Origin: Candidatus Thorarchaeota archaeon
GTDB lineage: Archaea; Asgardarchaeota; Thorarchaeia; Thorarchaeales; Thorarchaeaceae
NCBI GenBank assembly: GCA_004524445.1
Contig: SDNP01000010.1
Span: 1 to 64,000, forward strand
Direction: 5' to 3'
DNA: 64,000 bases
Shown: positions 1 to 9,387 of the stretch, piece by piece
Layout: each line of letters opens with the position of its first letter
Numbering within the stretch: the stretch's first letter is position 1
Notes under the pieces: model-generated
The model's input: only the letters and a program-made list of their open reading frames with translations
Told to the model about the DNA's origin: nothing
Databases searched by the model: none
Translations under genes and position numbers: made by a program

Positions 1-2
1 AT

Positions 3-2798
3 GGTATCGCAGTGGAGAATGGCTATGTCTATGTCACCGGATATACTTCTTCCACAGGCTTTCCAGTGGTCAATGCCTACGATGCAACTCACGATACTAA
101 TTCGGATTGCTTCGTGACGAAGCTGGCGACCGACGGTCAGTCCTTGGTCTACAGCACCTTCCTGGGCGGAGGCGATACTGAACGTGGAGGAGGTATCGCA
201 GTGGAGAATGGCTATGTCTATGTCATCGGAGATACTTGGTCCACAAACTTTCCAGTGGTCAATGCCTACGATGCAACTCACAATGGTGGGCCGGATTGCT
301 TCGTAACGAAGCTGGCGACGGACGGTCAGTCCTTGGTCTACAGCACCTTCCTTGGAGGATCTAGCAGTGATTTAGGGTATGGTATCGCAGTGGAGAATGG
401 CTATGTCTATGTCACCGGATATACTTCTTCCACAGGCTTTCCAGTGGTCAATGCCTACGATGCAACTCACAATGGTATTTCGGATTGCTTCGTAACGATC
501 CTAGCTGAAGATAGCGACTCAGATGGTCTGTCCAACTGGGATGAAGATTTCATTCATGGTACAGATCCTCGCAACATAGACACTGACAATGACAACTATC
601 ATGATGGTTATGAGGTCGAGATGGGGACCGACTCCCTTGATCCAGAACACTACCCTGGTATGCACCACGACCTGCAATACAGCAGTTATCTCGGTGGGTC
701 CCTAGATGATATGGGCTATGACATCGCAGTTGAGGACAGCTTCATATACATCACTGGTAAAACGCATTCAGGTAATTTTCCGACAGTCAATGCAATCGAT
801 GGAACACACAATGGTATGGGTGATGCATATGTCCTCAAACTGACCGAGGATGGTAATAGCATTGTATATAGCACGTTCATCGGCGGTTCTGACAACGAAC
901 TAGGTAACGCTATCGCAGTAAATGATGGGTGGGTTTGGGTGACAGGATATACCTACTCGACTGACTTTCCTACTGTGAATGCCTATGATGCAACGCATAA
1001 CGATGATAGGGACTGCTTTGTCCTTAGATTGACTCCGAGCGGTACCTCTTTATGGTTCAGTACATTCCTCGGTGGGTCTGGGGATGACTTTGGAGAGGAT
1101 GTCGCTGTCTGGAATAATCTAACATACGTTACTGGTTCTACGACGTCTGCTGGGTACCCAGTAACAACCGGAGCATTTGATGAGAGCCATAACGGCCAGC
1201 AAGACGCGTTTGTGACCAAAATCTCTTCTGATGGGTCCACCCTGGTCTACAGCACGTTCCTAGGTGGTACACAGAATGACTATGGTCACGGAATCGCTGT
1301 TGAGGACGCGTATGCATACATCACTGGGACAACAGTATCAGCATTCCCACTAAACAATCCCTATGATGGTACTCATGATGTCGGCTATGATGGTTTTGTA
1401 TCGAAGATATCCTTGGATGGGACGTCACTCATTTTCAGTACCTATATTGGTGCAGAATCATATGACAATCCACAAGATATAGCAGTAGAGGATGGGAATG
1501 CATATATTGTTGGTATAACTGGTTCTCTGCTGTTTCCAACAGTCCATGCGTATTGCTCTTCTCATCATGGAGATACGAGAGATGTGTTCGTTACAAAATT
1601 TGCTGCAGACGGTCAATCCCTTGACTACAGTACTTTTCTAGGGGGCACAGGTGCGGATTATGGTCTAGCTATTAGTGTTGAGAATGGCTATGCTGGTGTA
1701 ACCGGCTATACGAATTCCACAGATTATCCAACCACCTTCAATCAACCCAGTGGTGATGGTGATGAATGCTTCATAACGATGTTGTCAAAACACGGTCAGA
1801 GTATTATCTACAGTACAGTACTCGGTGGTGAGGGTGATGACAGAGGTCAAGGTATCGCAGTGCATGATGGTACCATGTATGCCACTGGATTAACAAGGTC
1901 TAATCATTTCCCAACTCATATTCCATTCGACTCATCTTACAATGGAAACTGGGATGCATTCGTTGCCGTCATCGGTCTTGACTCTGACCGAGATGGTGTG
2001 TGTGACTCCTGGGAGAACATGCTGGGGACCGACCCCAACTGGATTGACACAGATAATGATAACTTCCTCGATTACTACGAGTTCGTCTACGGCAGCAATG
2101 CGACTGATCCCGAAGACTATCCCGCTATGCCTCAAGTGTGGTATGAGGCCATCTACAATGATCTAGACGGAAACTCCACTCTAATCCAGCAAATCAAGGA
2201 CTGGCTTGATGGAAATCACACAGCCATCGAGACCCTGTTCACCTATGTTGAGGGGAATGCGACACTCCTATTGGATACAGTGGACGCTCTAGAAGGAAAC
2301 GCCACGGAGCTTGCTGTTGTAGCCGCACTTGCAACAGCCAATTATGACTGGTTGGAACAGCTAAATGCTACGGCGATAACCAACCTCACAGAGATCCGAG
2401 AGGTCCTCAATCAGCTAGGGGCATCTGTAGGCGACGCCGACTACGATGGACTTGACGACATAGACGAGCTGGAGCATGGCACGGACCTGCAATGTATAGA
2501 CACCGACTGTGATAATCTGAATGATGCCTATGAAATAAAAATAGGAACTGATCCATTGGACGACGATAGCGATGGGGACAGTTATCTTGATGGTGCAGAG
2601 ATTCTGAGTGGTACTGACCCACTTGATCCTAATTCGTATCCAGGGTCCTCAACGGATACTGATACGACGACCACCACAGCCCCACCACCGGACGAATCGT
2701 CACCGCTCATGATCATGGTTATCGTTATGGGAGCAGGAATCGGAGTAGTTGTAATCGTCGCGATTTTCCTCATCAGAAGACGAAGAGCGGCAGGGTAG
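3..2798 (+). CDS. Surface protein with SBBP beta-propeller and thrombospondin-3-like repeats, 5' truncated
   Basis: The reading frame is open from base 3, inside a repeat, so the true start and probable signal peptide lie outside the window. The visible part holds about nine SBBP-type units, each with a YSTFLGG-like and a GIAVENGYVYV-like strand, as in beta-propellers. The first units repeat exactly every 189 nt (63 residues). Three Asp-rich calcium-binding blocks of thrombospondin type 3 style (DTDNDN, GTDPLDP) lie near residues 165-217, 648-700 and 803-868. A helical Asn-glycosylation-rich linker (about 705-800) follows the second. The C-terminus is a Thr/Pro stalk, one hydrophobic helix (about 898-921) and an RRRR stop-transfer. 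I infer a large extracellular protein anchored by its C-terminus, for adhesion or an S-layer-like coat. Ligand unknown. Confidence 0.9.
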   Translation, partial: GIAVENGYVYVTGYTSSTGFPVVNAYDATHDTNSDCFVTKLATDGQSLVYSTFLGGGDTERGGGIAVENGYVYVIGDTWSTNFPVVNAYDATHNGGPDCFVTKLATDGQSLVYSTFLGGSSSDLGYGIAVENGYVYVTGYTSSTGFPVVNAYDATHNGISDCFVTILAEDSDSDGLSNWDEDFIHGTDPRNIDTDNDNYHDGYEVEMGTDSLDPEHYPGMHHDLQYSSYLGGSLDDMGYDIAVEDSFIYITGKTHSGNFPTVNAIDGTHNGMGDAYVLKLTEDGNSIVYSTFIGGSDNELGNAIAVNDGWVWVTGYTYSTDFPTVNAYDATHNDDRDCFVLRLTPSGTSLWFSTFLGGSGDDFGEDVAVWNNLTYVTGSTTSAGYPVTTGAFDESHNGQQDAFVTKISSDGSTLVYSTFLGGTQNDYGHGIAVEDAYAYITGTTVSAFPLNNPYDGTHDVGYDGFVSKISLDGTSLIFSTYIGAESYDNPQDIAVEDGNAYIVGITGSLLFPTVHAYCSSHHGDTRDVFVTKFAADGQSLDYSTFLGGTGADYGLAISVENGYAGVTGYTNSTDYPTTFNQPSGDGDECFITMLSKHGQSIIYSTVLGGEGDDRGQGIAVHDGTMYATGLTRSNHFPTHIPFDSSYNGNWDAFVAVIGLDSDRDGVCDSWENMLGTDPNWIDTDNDNFLDYYEFVYGSNATDPEDYPAMPQVWYEAIYNDLDGNSTLIQQIKDWLDGNHTAIETLFTYVEGNATLLLDTVDALEGNATELAVVAALATANYDWLEQLNATAITNLTEIREVLNQLGASVGDADYDGLDDIDELEHGTDLQCIDTDCDNLNDAYEIKIGTDPLDDDSDGDSYLDGAEILSGTDPLDPNSYPGSSTDTDTTTTTAPPPDESSPLMIMVIVMGAGIGVVVIVAIFLIRRRRAAG

Positions 2799-2993
2799 GA
2801 ATAGCGCTAAAGCGTATCTGAACTATCGGTGTCAGTCGCCGTCACGAGGTTTGACTGGCACCACATCATCTCCAAAGACAAGTCTGCATCTCATTTATGA
2901 GCACACTAACCCAACCATCGCAGATTTGTCGAACCTGGACTAGAATATTGCGATTGACTTGCTTCCAAACGCGTTATGGCTGGCTCCATCCAA

Positions 2994-3959
2994 CTATGTC
3001 ATCATAACTTTCTTTGAAGAGATTACTGCAGGTGTTGTCACGGTGGCAAGCGAGATTTCGGTTGCACCGAATGATTTTGCAATCCTCCTAACTGCTCTTC
3101 TCATGAATCGCAACAAAATCTCATTGAAGACAATGACGGGAATGACGTAGGCCATAGCGACGATGGGCAGCCCAAACGATTGGAGTGTGGCGGTGAGAAT
3201 GGACGTGATACTCAATTGGTTAGCCGCGATTATTGGAATGAAGTTGTTCACAAATGCAAGAATGGGGATAGTGAGCAGGGTGAATCCTCCGAGAAGGTTA
3301 CTCAACCAGCGCCCTACACCAATAGTATCTGGGCATCTTCGTACCCTCAGTTCCTCATCCTTCAGATGCATGACAATTCCAGCGTCATTGAGCAGCCATG
3401 TTGGAATGAAGAATCCCAACACAACAGGAAGCAGTATCAGCGCACTTACAATCTGAACCAGAGAATAATAGAAGGGAATAGCAGGGGGAGGCAAATTTGT
3501 GACTTCTGTGAATATGTAGTTCCTAAGAAGACTAGAAACAACTCCACCCAGCGATAGAGCAAAGAGGGCTGGAATTACCGACCTGCGAATCATCCTAATG
3601 CTCCCAAAATCTTCTCCAAGCTCGAGAATACTGATATCATATGCAGTAGAGCGGATGAGCATTGTTCCAAGCAACAGAATTGCGGCAATTGGCAATCCCA
3701 GAATGAGATACTCTGCGATGGTTATTATTGGAATGTACGTGAGTATCCAGTTGACATCGCTAACTGCTCTACCAGTCAAGGGACCGCCAATAAGATCATA
3801 CATTCCACCGTTAGGCAGAATTGCTACTAGGTTTTCTACAATACGTTGTATGAGCAATCCTGCAAGAACCACTCCTGCAACCGCAAAAACGATAGGTGCT
3901 ATGAATCTCAGATTTTTGTGAGTCATTGTCGCAACCATTACCCAAAACGATGGATCCAC
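2994..3959 (-). CDS. Multi-pass membrane protein, function unknown
   Basis: A 321-residue hydrophobic protein with about seven or eight predicted membrane segments (for example residues 18-38, 70-100, 128-146, 160-190, 215-245 and 255-285). It has a loop rich in charged residues (ELGEDFGSIRMIRR) in the middle and a basic RFMRRAVRRIAK stretch after the last helix. I recognise no family motif. The longest frame starts at GTG 3959; ATG 3926 is an alternative that begins just before the first helix. No strong Shine-Dalgarno site precedes either. It converges on the surface-protein gene and lies upstream of no obvious operon partner. It could be a permease-like or integral scaffold protein; no function is assigned. 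Confidence 0.8.
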   Translation of the reverse strand: MDPSFWVMVATMTHKNLRFIAPIVFAVAGVVLAGLLIQRIVENLVAILPNGGMYDLIGGPLTGRAVSDVNWILTYIPIITIAEYLILGLPIAAILLLGTMLIRSTAYDISILELGEDFGSIRMIRRSVIPALFALSLGGVVSSLLRNYIFTEVTNLPPPAIPFYYSLVQIVSALILLPVVLGFFIPTWLLNDAGIVMHLKDEELRVRRCPDTIGVGRWLSNLLGGFTLLTIPILAFVNNFIPIIAANQLSITSILTATLQSFGLPIVAMAYVIPVIVFNEILLRFMRRAVRRIAKSFGATEISLATVTTPAVISSKKVMMT

Positions 3960-4101
3960 ATTTGAGCTTACTTATTACTTGCATAAGACGATGATATGAA
4001 TTCCAAGTTCTTTTGGAATACGACCTCTCGCCATTTCTTCCTTCAGAGTTTCAAAGGAATATATTCTTTTAGAATCCTAATGGTTTGTAGTCCGTTTTCT
4101 C

Positions 4102-5067
4102 TCATATCGATAATGGATCAACAAGCTTTAGAAGAGTTTCATTGAGCGGCTTCTGTTTGCTGTAGGTATCAGCGAATTCAGTTTCCGCTACTTCTCCATC
4201 TATTTCTCCAACCAGTATGCCGCTTTTCCCTGCCGTCAAGCATTCTATTGCATAAGAACCGAGTTTGGAGGCTAAAATCCGGTCTTGCCTTGATGGGCTA
4301 CCCCCACGTTGGATATAGCCTAGAACTGACACACGACAATTCTCTCGCACGCGCCCGGAGAGTTTCTTGCTAATTTCCATTGCATCTCCTTCTTCATCAC
4401 CCTCTGCAACGATGATGAATGCAAAGGTCTTTCCCCGTTCCCTACCCGCTATGATGTGGTCCGCAATAGCATCCAGATCAGTTGGAGTCTCGGGAATCAC
4501 AATGGCTTCTGCTCCACAACAAATTCCAACGTGTAGAGCGATTTCACCCCGATCCCTACCCATAGTTTCGATGAGGAAGAATCTGTCAAAGGACTGTGCA
4601 GTATCACGAATCTTGTCAACAGCCTCTATCGCATTATTGACTGCTGTATCAAATCCAATAGAGAAATCAGTACCATAGACATCATTGTCAATGGTTCCAG
4701 GGAGACCTATGATTTGCCCATCCCACAAGTCACCAAGGATTTCTAACGCACGCATTGTACCGTTGCCACCAATGGCAATAAGAGCGTCAAAACCCTCCTC
4801 CTTCAGAATACGAGCAGCCTTCTTTTGTCCCGCCTCCGTCCTATATTCCTTAGATCTGCCTGTAGTCAATATGGTTCCGCCACGGTGTATGATATTACCC
4901 ACAGAACGCGCCTCAAATGGTTGGAATTTCTTGTCCAAGATGCCTTGTAGTCCCCCTTTGATTCCAACAATCTCTAATTCATGAAAAATTCCAACTCTTA
5001 CTATGGCTCTGATACACGCATTCATACCGGGGCTATCCCCGCCGCTAGTAAGGACTCCAACTTTCAT
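4102..5067 (-). CDS. pfkA: ATP-dependent 6-phosphofructokinase
   Basis: Phosphorylates fructose 6-phosphate to fructose 1,6-bisphosphate in glycolysis, in the cytosol. The 321-residue length fits the bacterial PfkA family. Visible motifs are the N-terminal GVLTSGGDSPGMNA loop, GGNGT at 100-104, the catalytic PGTIDND with Asp127, MGRDRGE for sugar phosphate binding, and the VLGYIQRGGSPS block with RQDRILA. Gly103 corresponds to the Gly that marks ATP rather than pyrophosphate use. The residue before it is Asn102 where many PfkA proteins have the Mg/ATP-contacting Asp, so metal or nucleotide handling may differ. Many archaea use ADP-dependent kinases instead, so this suggests bacterial-type glycolysis. 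It stands alone; no Shine-Dalgarno site is evident and the mRNA may have a short leader. Confidence 0.95.
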   Translation of the reverse strand: MKVGVLTSGGDSPGMNACIRAIVRVGIFHELEIVGIKGGLQGILDKKFQPFEARSVGNIIHRGGTILTTGRSKEYRTEAGQKKAARILKEEGFDALIAIGGNGTMRALEILGDLWDGQIIGLPGTIDNDVYGTDFSIGFDTAVNNAIEAVDKIRDTAQSFDRFFLIETMGRDRGEIALHVGICCGAEAIVIPETPTDLDAIADHIIAGRERGKTFAFIIVAEGDEEGDAMEISKKLSGRVRENCRVSVLGYIQRGGSPSRQDRILASKLGSYAIECLTAGKSGILVGEIDGEVAETEFADTYSKQKPLNETLLKLVDPLSI

Positions 5068-5131
5068 ATCAGCATGATAGAAACGGTGACAAATAAGGAA
5101 ACCGCATCATTGTCAAATATACAATATCAGC

Positions 5132-6097
5132 CTAGACAAGGTTATTGGTCCGAAGAATAATGAGAACTGGTAAAGTAATCAGAATACTCAAAATCATAAT
5201 GACTGGGAATGCCAAAGGGTCCTGTTCCAATGGTAACCCTACGTTCATTCCATATATGCTCGCTATTAGGGTGGGAACAGAAACAAGCAGAGATATAGAA
5301 GTTAATGTTTTCATGACCCGATTCAAGTTATGGTTCACAATACTGTCATAGGCGTTCATGGCGTTTTCGATAAGCTCACGGTATATTGAGCTTAAATCCA
5401 TTTGTTGCTTCAGGTCAACTGCCAGTTCTTCGAGGCGGTCTTCGTAAAGAATCATGCGGCCAACTCTCTGCAGACTCCTCATCCTCCTGAGAACCCTCAT
5501 ATTGGAGCGAAGAGCGGTTTCTATGAAGATGGCATCTCTTGAGAGCTGGAAGAAACGATCCATCCTCGATGGATAGAGCTCCTTCATTATGCTCGCCTCA
5601 GTGTTCTTGATGGTCATCTCAATGATATCAAGTGTTGTTTCGAACGAATGGATAATCGCTTCCCACTCTCTGTATATGACTTCACTTGGAGTTGTTGCGC
5701 GGCGTACAGCATAGAGGAGCCGTTTCTTTCGAAGGGGGAATCTTTCGTTTTGAATGATTATAATATCTCTACCATTAGTAACCATTCCGACCGGAGCAGT
5801 TGAGTGTACTCTATCGGTAACATCTAGGTCAAGAGGTACCCTCAGAACAACTAGTGTAAACTTGTCTTCGACCTGCAAACGAGGGCGCTCATCAGGATCG
5901 TTCAAGTCCTGCAAGTCCTCAAGGTCAATATCGAATCTTCTTGAGATGTCTAAGAGCATATCAGGTTGAATGCCAATCATTTCTACAAGAAGGGGTTCTT
6001 CGGGTGCGCTTTCAAGGTTTTCGTACTCAATTCCACTCTCCAGTGCCATGATGACGCAACTGCTCTCTTTCTTCTCTTTTGTACTCATCATAGACAC
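5132..6097 (-). CDS. corA: CorA-family magnesium/cobalt transporter
   Basis: A 321-residue member of the CorA/MIT channel family for divalent cation uptake. It has a large N-terminal cytosolic alpha/beta domain, long helices rich in charged residues (about 140-260), then two C-terminal membrane helices. The family signature GMN is present as YGMNVGLP, in the loop after the first helix (about residue 283). The C-terminus after the second helix is short and polar, as expected for the pentameric channel. Several Met codons lie close together at the start (MSMMS), so the exact start could shift by a few residues. It is transcribed away from the CaCA exchanger, sharing a 229-bp upstream region with it; both genes concern divalent cations. 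Confidence 0.93.
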   Translation of the reverse strand: MSMMSTKEKKESSCVIMALESGIEYENLESAPEEPLLVEMIGIQPDMLLDISRRFDIDLEDLQDLNDPDERPRLQVEDKFTLVVLRVPLDLDVTDRVHSTAPVGMVTNGRDIIIIQNERFPLRKKRLLYAVRRATTPSEVIYREWEAIIHSFETTLDIIEMTIKNTEASIMKELYPSRMDRFFQLSRDAIFIETALRSNMRVLRRMRSLQRVGRMILYEDRLEELAVDLKQQMDLSSIYRELIENAMNAYDSIVNHNLNRVMKTLTSISLLVSVPTLIASIYGMNVGLPLEQDPLAFPVIMILSILITLPVLIILRTNNLV

Positions 6098-6192
6098 CTC
6101 TTGGCTTGACGTGATATCGGTATGGAGATATTTGGATTGTCATATTACAAGTGAGCCTCATAATGTATTAGGATGAATCACCCTGAATAATC

Positions 6193-6204
6193 CAATTTAA
6201 ATTG
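6193..6204. promoter_or_regulatory. Palindromic TATA-like element between divergent cation transporters
   Basis: CAATTTAAATTG is a perfect 12-bp palindrome in the 229-bp gap between corA (minus) and the CaCA exchanger (plus). It is AT-rich in a GC-moderate region and could act as a TATA box in either direction or as an operator. Its distance to both starts (about 95 and 123 bp) implies leaders of some length. Prediction only. Confidence 0.35.
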
Positions 6205-6326
6205 ACATCTTTGGCTTTTGAGCTTTTTCTTCCGCGTTGAAAAGATTCATCTTTAACGCGATACTCTGATGATGTACTCTTGCTGCATTACTGTGTTCGG
6301 CTGCAGTTAACAATCATTGGAGAATC

Positions 6327-7430
6327 ATGATGCAAATGCTGGATATGTTTTTGAATCTGGGCACTTTTCTGGTAGGTTTGGCACTACTGGTCAAAGGCTC
6401 GGACTATCTCATACAATCAGCTACAGATATAGCGAAGCAGTTCAATGTATCTGACTTGCTCATTGGTCTTACGATAGTTGCTATTGGCACGTCACTTCCC
6501 GAAGTTCTTGCGTCACTTGTAGCTCTCTTTTTCGGGCGAGCAGACCTGGCGTTCTCAAATGTTATTGGAAGTAGTCTAGCTAATCTCACTCTGATTGTTG
6601 GAATTGGTGCCATCGTTGCCCCTTTGGCCACGAATCATATAGTCCTGGACCGAGATACCAAGATTATGATTTTGATGTTCGTATTGATAGCAGTCATGAT
6701 GCTGAATCCTCTTGCCTTTGGGTTTATTTCCATTATAGAATCCATAATCCTGTTATTGTTCATGATAGCCTACCTTTCATTCCTCTATTGGGGGCGAGAT
6801 GAATGCGATACCTGCTATCAATTTTCTATTTTCGTGGACTTCTTCATCAAAATGCGTTTTCTTACTGCAATTCGAGGAAAGGCGGCACCTCCACCCACTT
6901 CCAAGCAGGCACAGGAGGCAAGAGGAAAAGGGAGTGAAGAGGAAGAAGAACCTGCCAGTCTATTGAAACTCAAGAAGGAATTGGCGATTGTTGTTGTATC
7001 GGGGATAGCCGTCGCAATCGGTGCGCAATGGGTGGTTGCAGGAGCCGAATATATAAGTCTGAATTTTGGGATAGGAGAGAGCGTTATTGGGTTTACAATT
7101 ATATCGATTGGAACATCTCTTCCTGAACTCTCAGTTTCGATTAACAGCGCAAGACATGGCTTTGGCAGATTGCTCATTGGAAATGTTGTAGGCAGCAACA
7201 TAATCAACATAGCAATGGGTCTAGGATTCGCATACATTTTTACTACTGCAACCGTTCAGACCTTCTCTGCAGTGCTTCAGCTATCATTACTGTTGATCGT
7301 ATCGATTGTGTTCTACTACTTCATAAGAGAGGATTGGAGAGTGACTCGCGTGGAAGGCATTATTCTGGTAATGCTATATCTTGTAGTCCAGGTCATATTG
7401 ATTGGAAGTATCCAAGCCGTCATTATCTAG
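6327..7430 (+). CDS. Calcium/cation antiporter of the CaCA (YrbG-like) family
   Basis: A 367-residue membrane protein that likely exchanges Ca2+ or another cation for Na+ or H+ across the cell membrane. The two inverted halves each carry the CaCA alpha repeat: GTSLPEVLASLVA with the preceding GLTIVAIG near residues 50-67, and GTSLPELSVSINSA after GFTIISIG near 260-277. Each repeat keeps the Glu that binds the cation. Each half has about five helices; they are joined by a cytosolic loop (about 185-210) rich in Glu and Lys. ATG 6327 and ATG 6330 are both possible starts. Its stop overlaps the 3' end of the convergent peroxiredoxin-like gene by four bases. Confidence 0.93.
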   Translation: MMQMLDMFLNLGTFLVGLALLVKGSDYLIQSATDIAKQFNVSDLLIGLTIVAIGTSLPEVLASLVALFFGRADLAFSNVIGSSLANLTLIVGIGAIVAPLATNHIVLDRDTKIMILMFVLIAVMMLNPLAFGFISIIESIILLLFMIAYLSFLYWGRDECDTCYQFSIFVDFFIKMRFLTAIRGKAAPPPTSKQAQEARGKGSEEEEEPASLLKLKKELAIVVVSGIAVAIGAQWVVAGAEYISLNFGIGESVIGFTIISIGTSLPELSVSINSARHGFGRLLIGNVVGSNIINIAMGLGFAYIFTTATVQTFSAVLQLSLLLIVSIVFYYFIREDWRVTRVEGIILVMLYLVVQVILIGSIQAVII

Positions 7431-7936
7431 CAGAATTTTTTTTCTCTATCGGGACCTTTGATAACTGATAACACCATATCCAAATCGGGGAGTTCATGTG
7501 CCTTGTCTGAAACCCACCTATAGATTATTCTTTGCTTTTCATTTAGTACAAATACGCTCGGGAGAGCAACATGCCGGAATCCATCATATTCTTCGACAAA
7601 AACTCCATACTTTTTTGCAACGGTTCTCTCAAAATCGCTGAGGAGGATAAAAGGTAGCTCTTCTTGCTCCACAAGCGTCTTCAAGGTCTGGATTGGATCA
7701 ACACTTATTGCAAGGACCTTAGCACCTAAGGCCTGCAGACCTATGTAGGAGTCTTTAACCTTCTGCAATTCCATCATGGAAAACATTGTGAAGCTTATGG
7801 GGTAGAATACTATAACAACACAGTTTCCAGATAATTCTAGTAGTTGAATATCTTCACCATTCGTAGCAGGCAATGTGAAGTCTGGTGCAATCTGTCCCTC
7901 TTGAGGGGGAGATTTACTGGAATCCGGGTCAGTCAT
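7427..7936 (-). CDS. Peroxiredoxin-fold (AhpC/TSA, BCP-like) protein lacking the peroxidatic Cys
   Basis: A 169-residue thioredoxin-fold protein of the AhpC/TSA family, recognised by the APDFTLPATNGEDIQL opening, the VVIVFYP strand, and the later LAISVDP and LLSDFERTVAKKYGV blocks. Family members reduce peroxides using a Cys in the motif PxxxTxxC. Here the motif is P46 I S F T50 M F S53, so Ser53 replaces the catalytic Cys, and the codon is clearly TCC. The only cysteines are Cys39 and the C-terminal Cys169, neither in the usual positions. I infer that it does not work as a standard thiol peroxidase; it may be a redox sensor, chaperone or decayed enzyme. It runs toward the CaCA gene and is downstream of the FAD oxidoreductase on the same strand (55 bp gap). 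Confidence 0.88.
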   Translation of the reverse strand: MTDPDSSKSPPQEGQIAPDFTLPATNGEDIQLLELSGNCVVIVFYPISFTMFSMMELQKVKDSYIGLQALGAKVLAISVDPIQTLKTLVEQEELPFILLSDFERTVAKKYGVFVEEYDGFRHVALPSVFVLNEKQRIIYRWVSDKAHELPDLDMVLSVIKGPDREKKFC

Positions 7937-7991
7937 AATGAAAGATATGACGAATTCTCTTTTCTACTTTCTGACTTAGCCAATGTCCTCA

Positions 7992-9308
7992 TCAAATAAC
8001 GACGCTCTCAACCTCTACATCTCGGTCCTTTATGCTAAGAGCAGTTGATGATATAGTTCTTCCACCGAAAAGCTCTGCTTCGCCCTTTCCTTGATAGAGA
8101 GCATTAGCGATTCGCGCCATAGCATCTGCTTTCATTATCCCACTACCACTCGCACCGTTAGCAACCAGGACTCCATTTTCGTAGTAGACGAATGGAATTG
8201 CATCTGGTGAGTAGCAATAACCGCCTGCCCAACTATTTACTGGTCGCACATCACTAAAAGCGGGAAAGTACTTCGAGAGAACCGGGTAGATGCCATTCTC
8301 AAAGTAGGAGCTCTCGGGGGCTAGAACATCATCAGTCTGAATATACTTGTAAGCTCGACCGAATTTGTCCCCGCAGCCAATCCAGAATCCCTCCTCCTGT
8401 AATTGAGGACGAAAATAGACTCCCGCAGAAGGAAGAATCACGAAGGGTATCGAATCAAGTTCATTGAAACCCTCGCTATGCAGCACATCCTGCAGTCGTT
8501 TCTTATCCTCTGCATGAATGACAAACATCTGCCGTTTTTTGCATTTTGTTTGGCTATTCATTCCAATGGGATCGAGCAGCTCATTCGCCCAAGCTCCTGT
8601 AGCTAAAACAATTGTATCTGCATGTATTTCCGCTTCGTCGGTTTCAATACCAATAACACGTTTGTTTTGCCAAACATAGGGTTCTCCGGGCAGCTCTAAG
8701 GGCGGAACTGCTCCAAGGATAAGCCGCTTCACATTGAAACCGAATCTGGGCTTCACATGTGTTATCTTCTTGAATTCCTCAAGATAGTATTCAACCAGAC
8801 GTGTTGGGTCGAGAAAGCCGCAATCCCCACCAAACAGGCCATAATCGACCTCTTCGAGATTCATTAGGTCTACTTCTTCGTCACCTATGAAGTCAACGTT
8901 TAAAGAAGGAATCATCTTCTTGAGCTGCTTCTTATCATATACTTCGTGATGAATTCCAGACTTCTCCATCCGATTCATCCATTCCTTGACACTGGGGTGA
9001 TTGAATTGTGTCTCGCTCATAAGCCAAAGATAACCGGCCTTCTCGAAATGTAGGTCGTAGCCAATCTCTTCTTGAACATGTTCAATGTATTTGATTGTTG
9101 TATCGGTCAACAACTGATTTGTGGAGCTAGCGAACATGTTGCGTACCGCAGCTGCACTCAGGGCAGTATTTGCTTGTCCTGCCGCTGCATATCGGTCAAC
9201 TATCAGAATATTCTTGTCGGGATTATTCTTCTGCAGATGATATGCAGTAGCCACACCGATGACGCCAGCGCCTACAATGATGATATCAAAAGATTCGATT
9301 TCGGTCAT
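7992..9308 (-). CDS. FAD-dependent amine/D-amino-acid oxidoreductase family protein
   Basis: A 438-residue DAO-family flavoprotein. The N-terminal dinucleotide-binding motif is GAGVIGVATAYHL (residues 12-24), and the second FAD contact is the TIVLATGAWANEL segment (about 230). The C-terminal part has SWAGGYCYSPDAIPFV and NGASGSGIMKADAMARI, typical of sarcosine oxidase, glycine oxidase and related dehydrogenases. It therefore probably oxidises the C-N bond of a small amine or amino acid, producing an imine; the substrate cannot be read from sequence. No membrane segment is visible. Start ATG 9308. It is followed by the peroxiredoxin-like gene, which would make sense if the oxidase form releases hydrogen peroxide, but that partner lacks its catalytic Cys. 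Confidence 0.88.
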   Translation of the reverse strand: MTEIESFDIIIVGAGVIGVATAYHLQKNNPDKNILIVDRYAAAGQANTALSAAAVRNMFASSTNQLLTDTTIKYIEHVQEEIGYDLHFEKAGYLWLMSETQFNHPSVKEWMNRMEKSGIHHEVYDKKQLKKMIPSLNVDFIGDEEVDLMNLEEVDYGLFGGDCGFLDPTRLVEYYLEEFKKITHVKPRFGFNVKRLILGAVPPLELPGEPYVWQNKRVIGIETDEAEIHADTIVLATGAWANELLDPIGMNSQTKCKKRQMFVIHAEDKKRLQDVLHSEGFNELDSIPFVILPSAGVYFRPQLQEEGFWIGCGDKFGRAYKYIQTDDVLAPESSYFENGIYPVLSKYFPAFSDVRPVNSWAGGYCYSPDAIPFVYYENGVLVANGASGSGIMKADAMARIANALYQGKGEAELFGGRTISSTALSIKDRDVEVESVVI

Positions 9309-9387
9309 TCGTGATGAGCCCCTATCTTGCGTTTTTCGACTGAGTATGACTTGCCTTTAACGATTTTGATGATCTCATGTTGAGTGC

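Noticed and set aside
3163-3557. Plus-strand frames opposite the membrane protein
   Set aside because: Typical antisense shadows of a hydrophobic gene.
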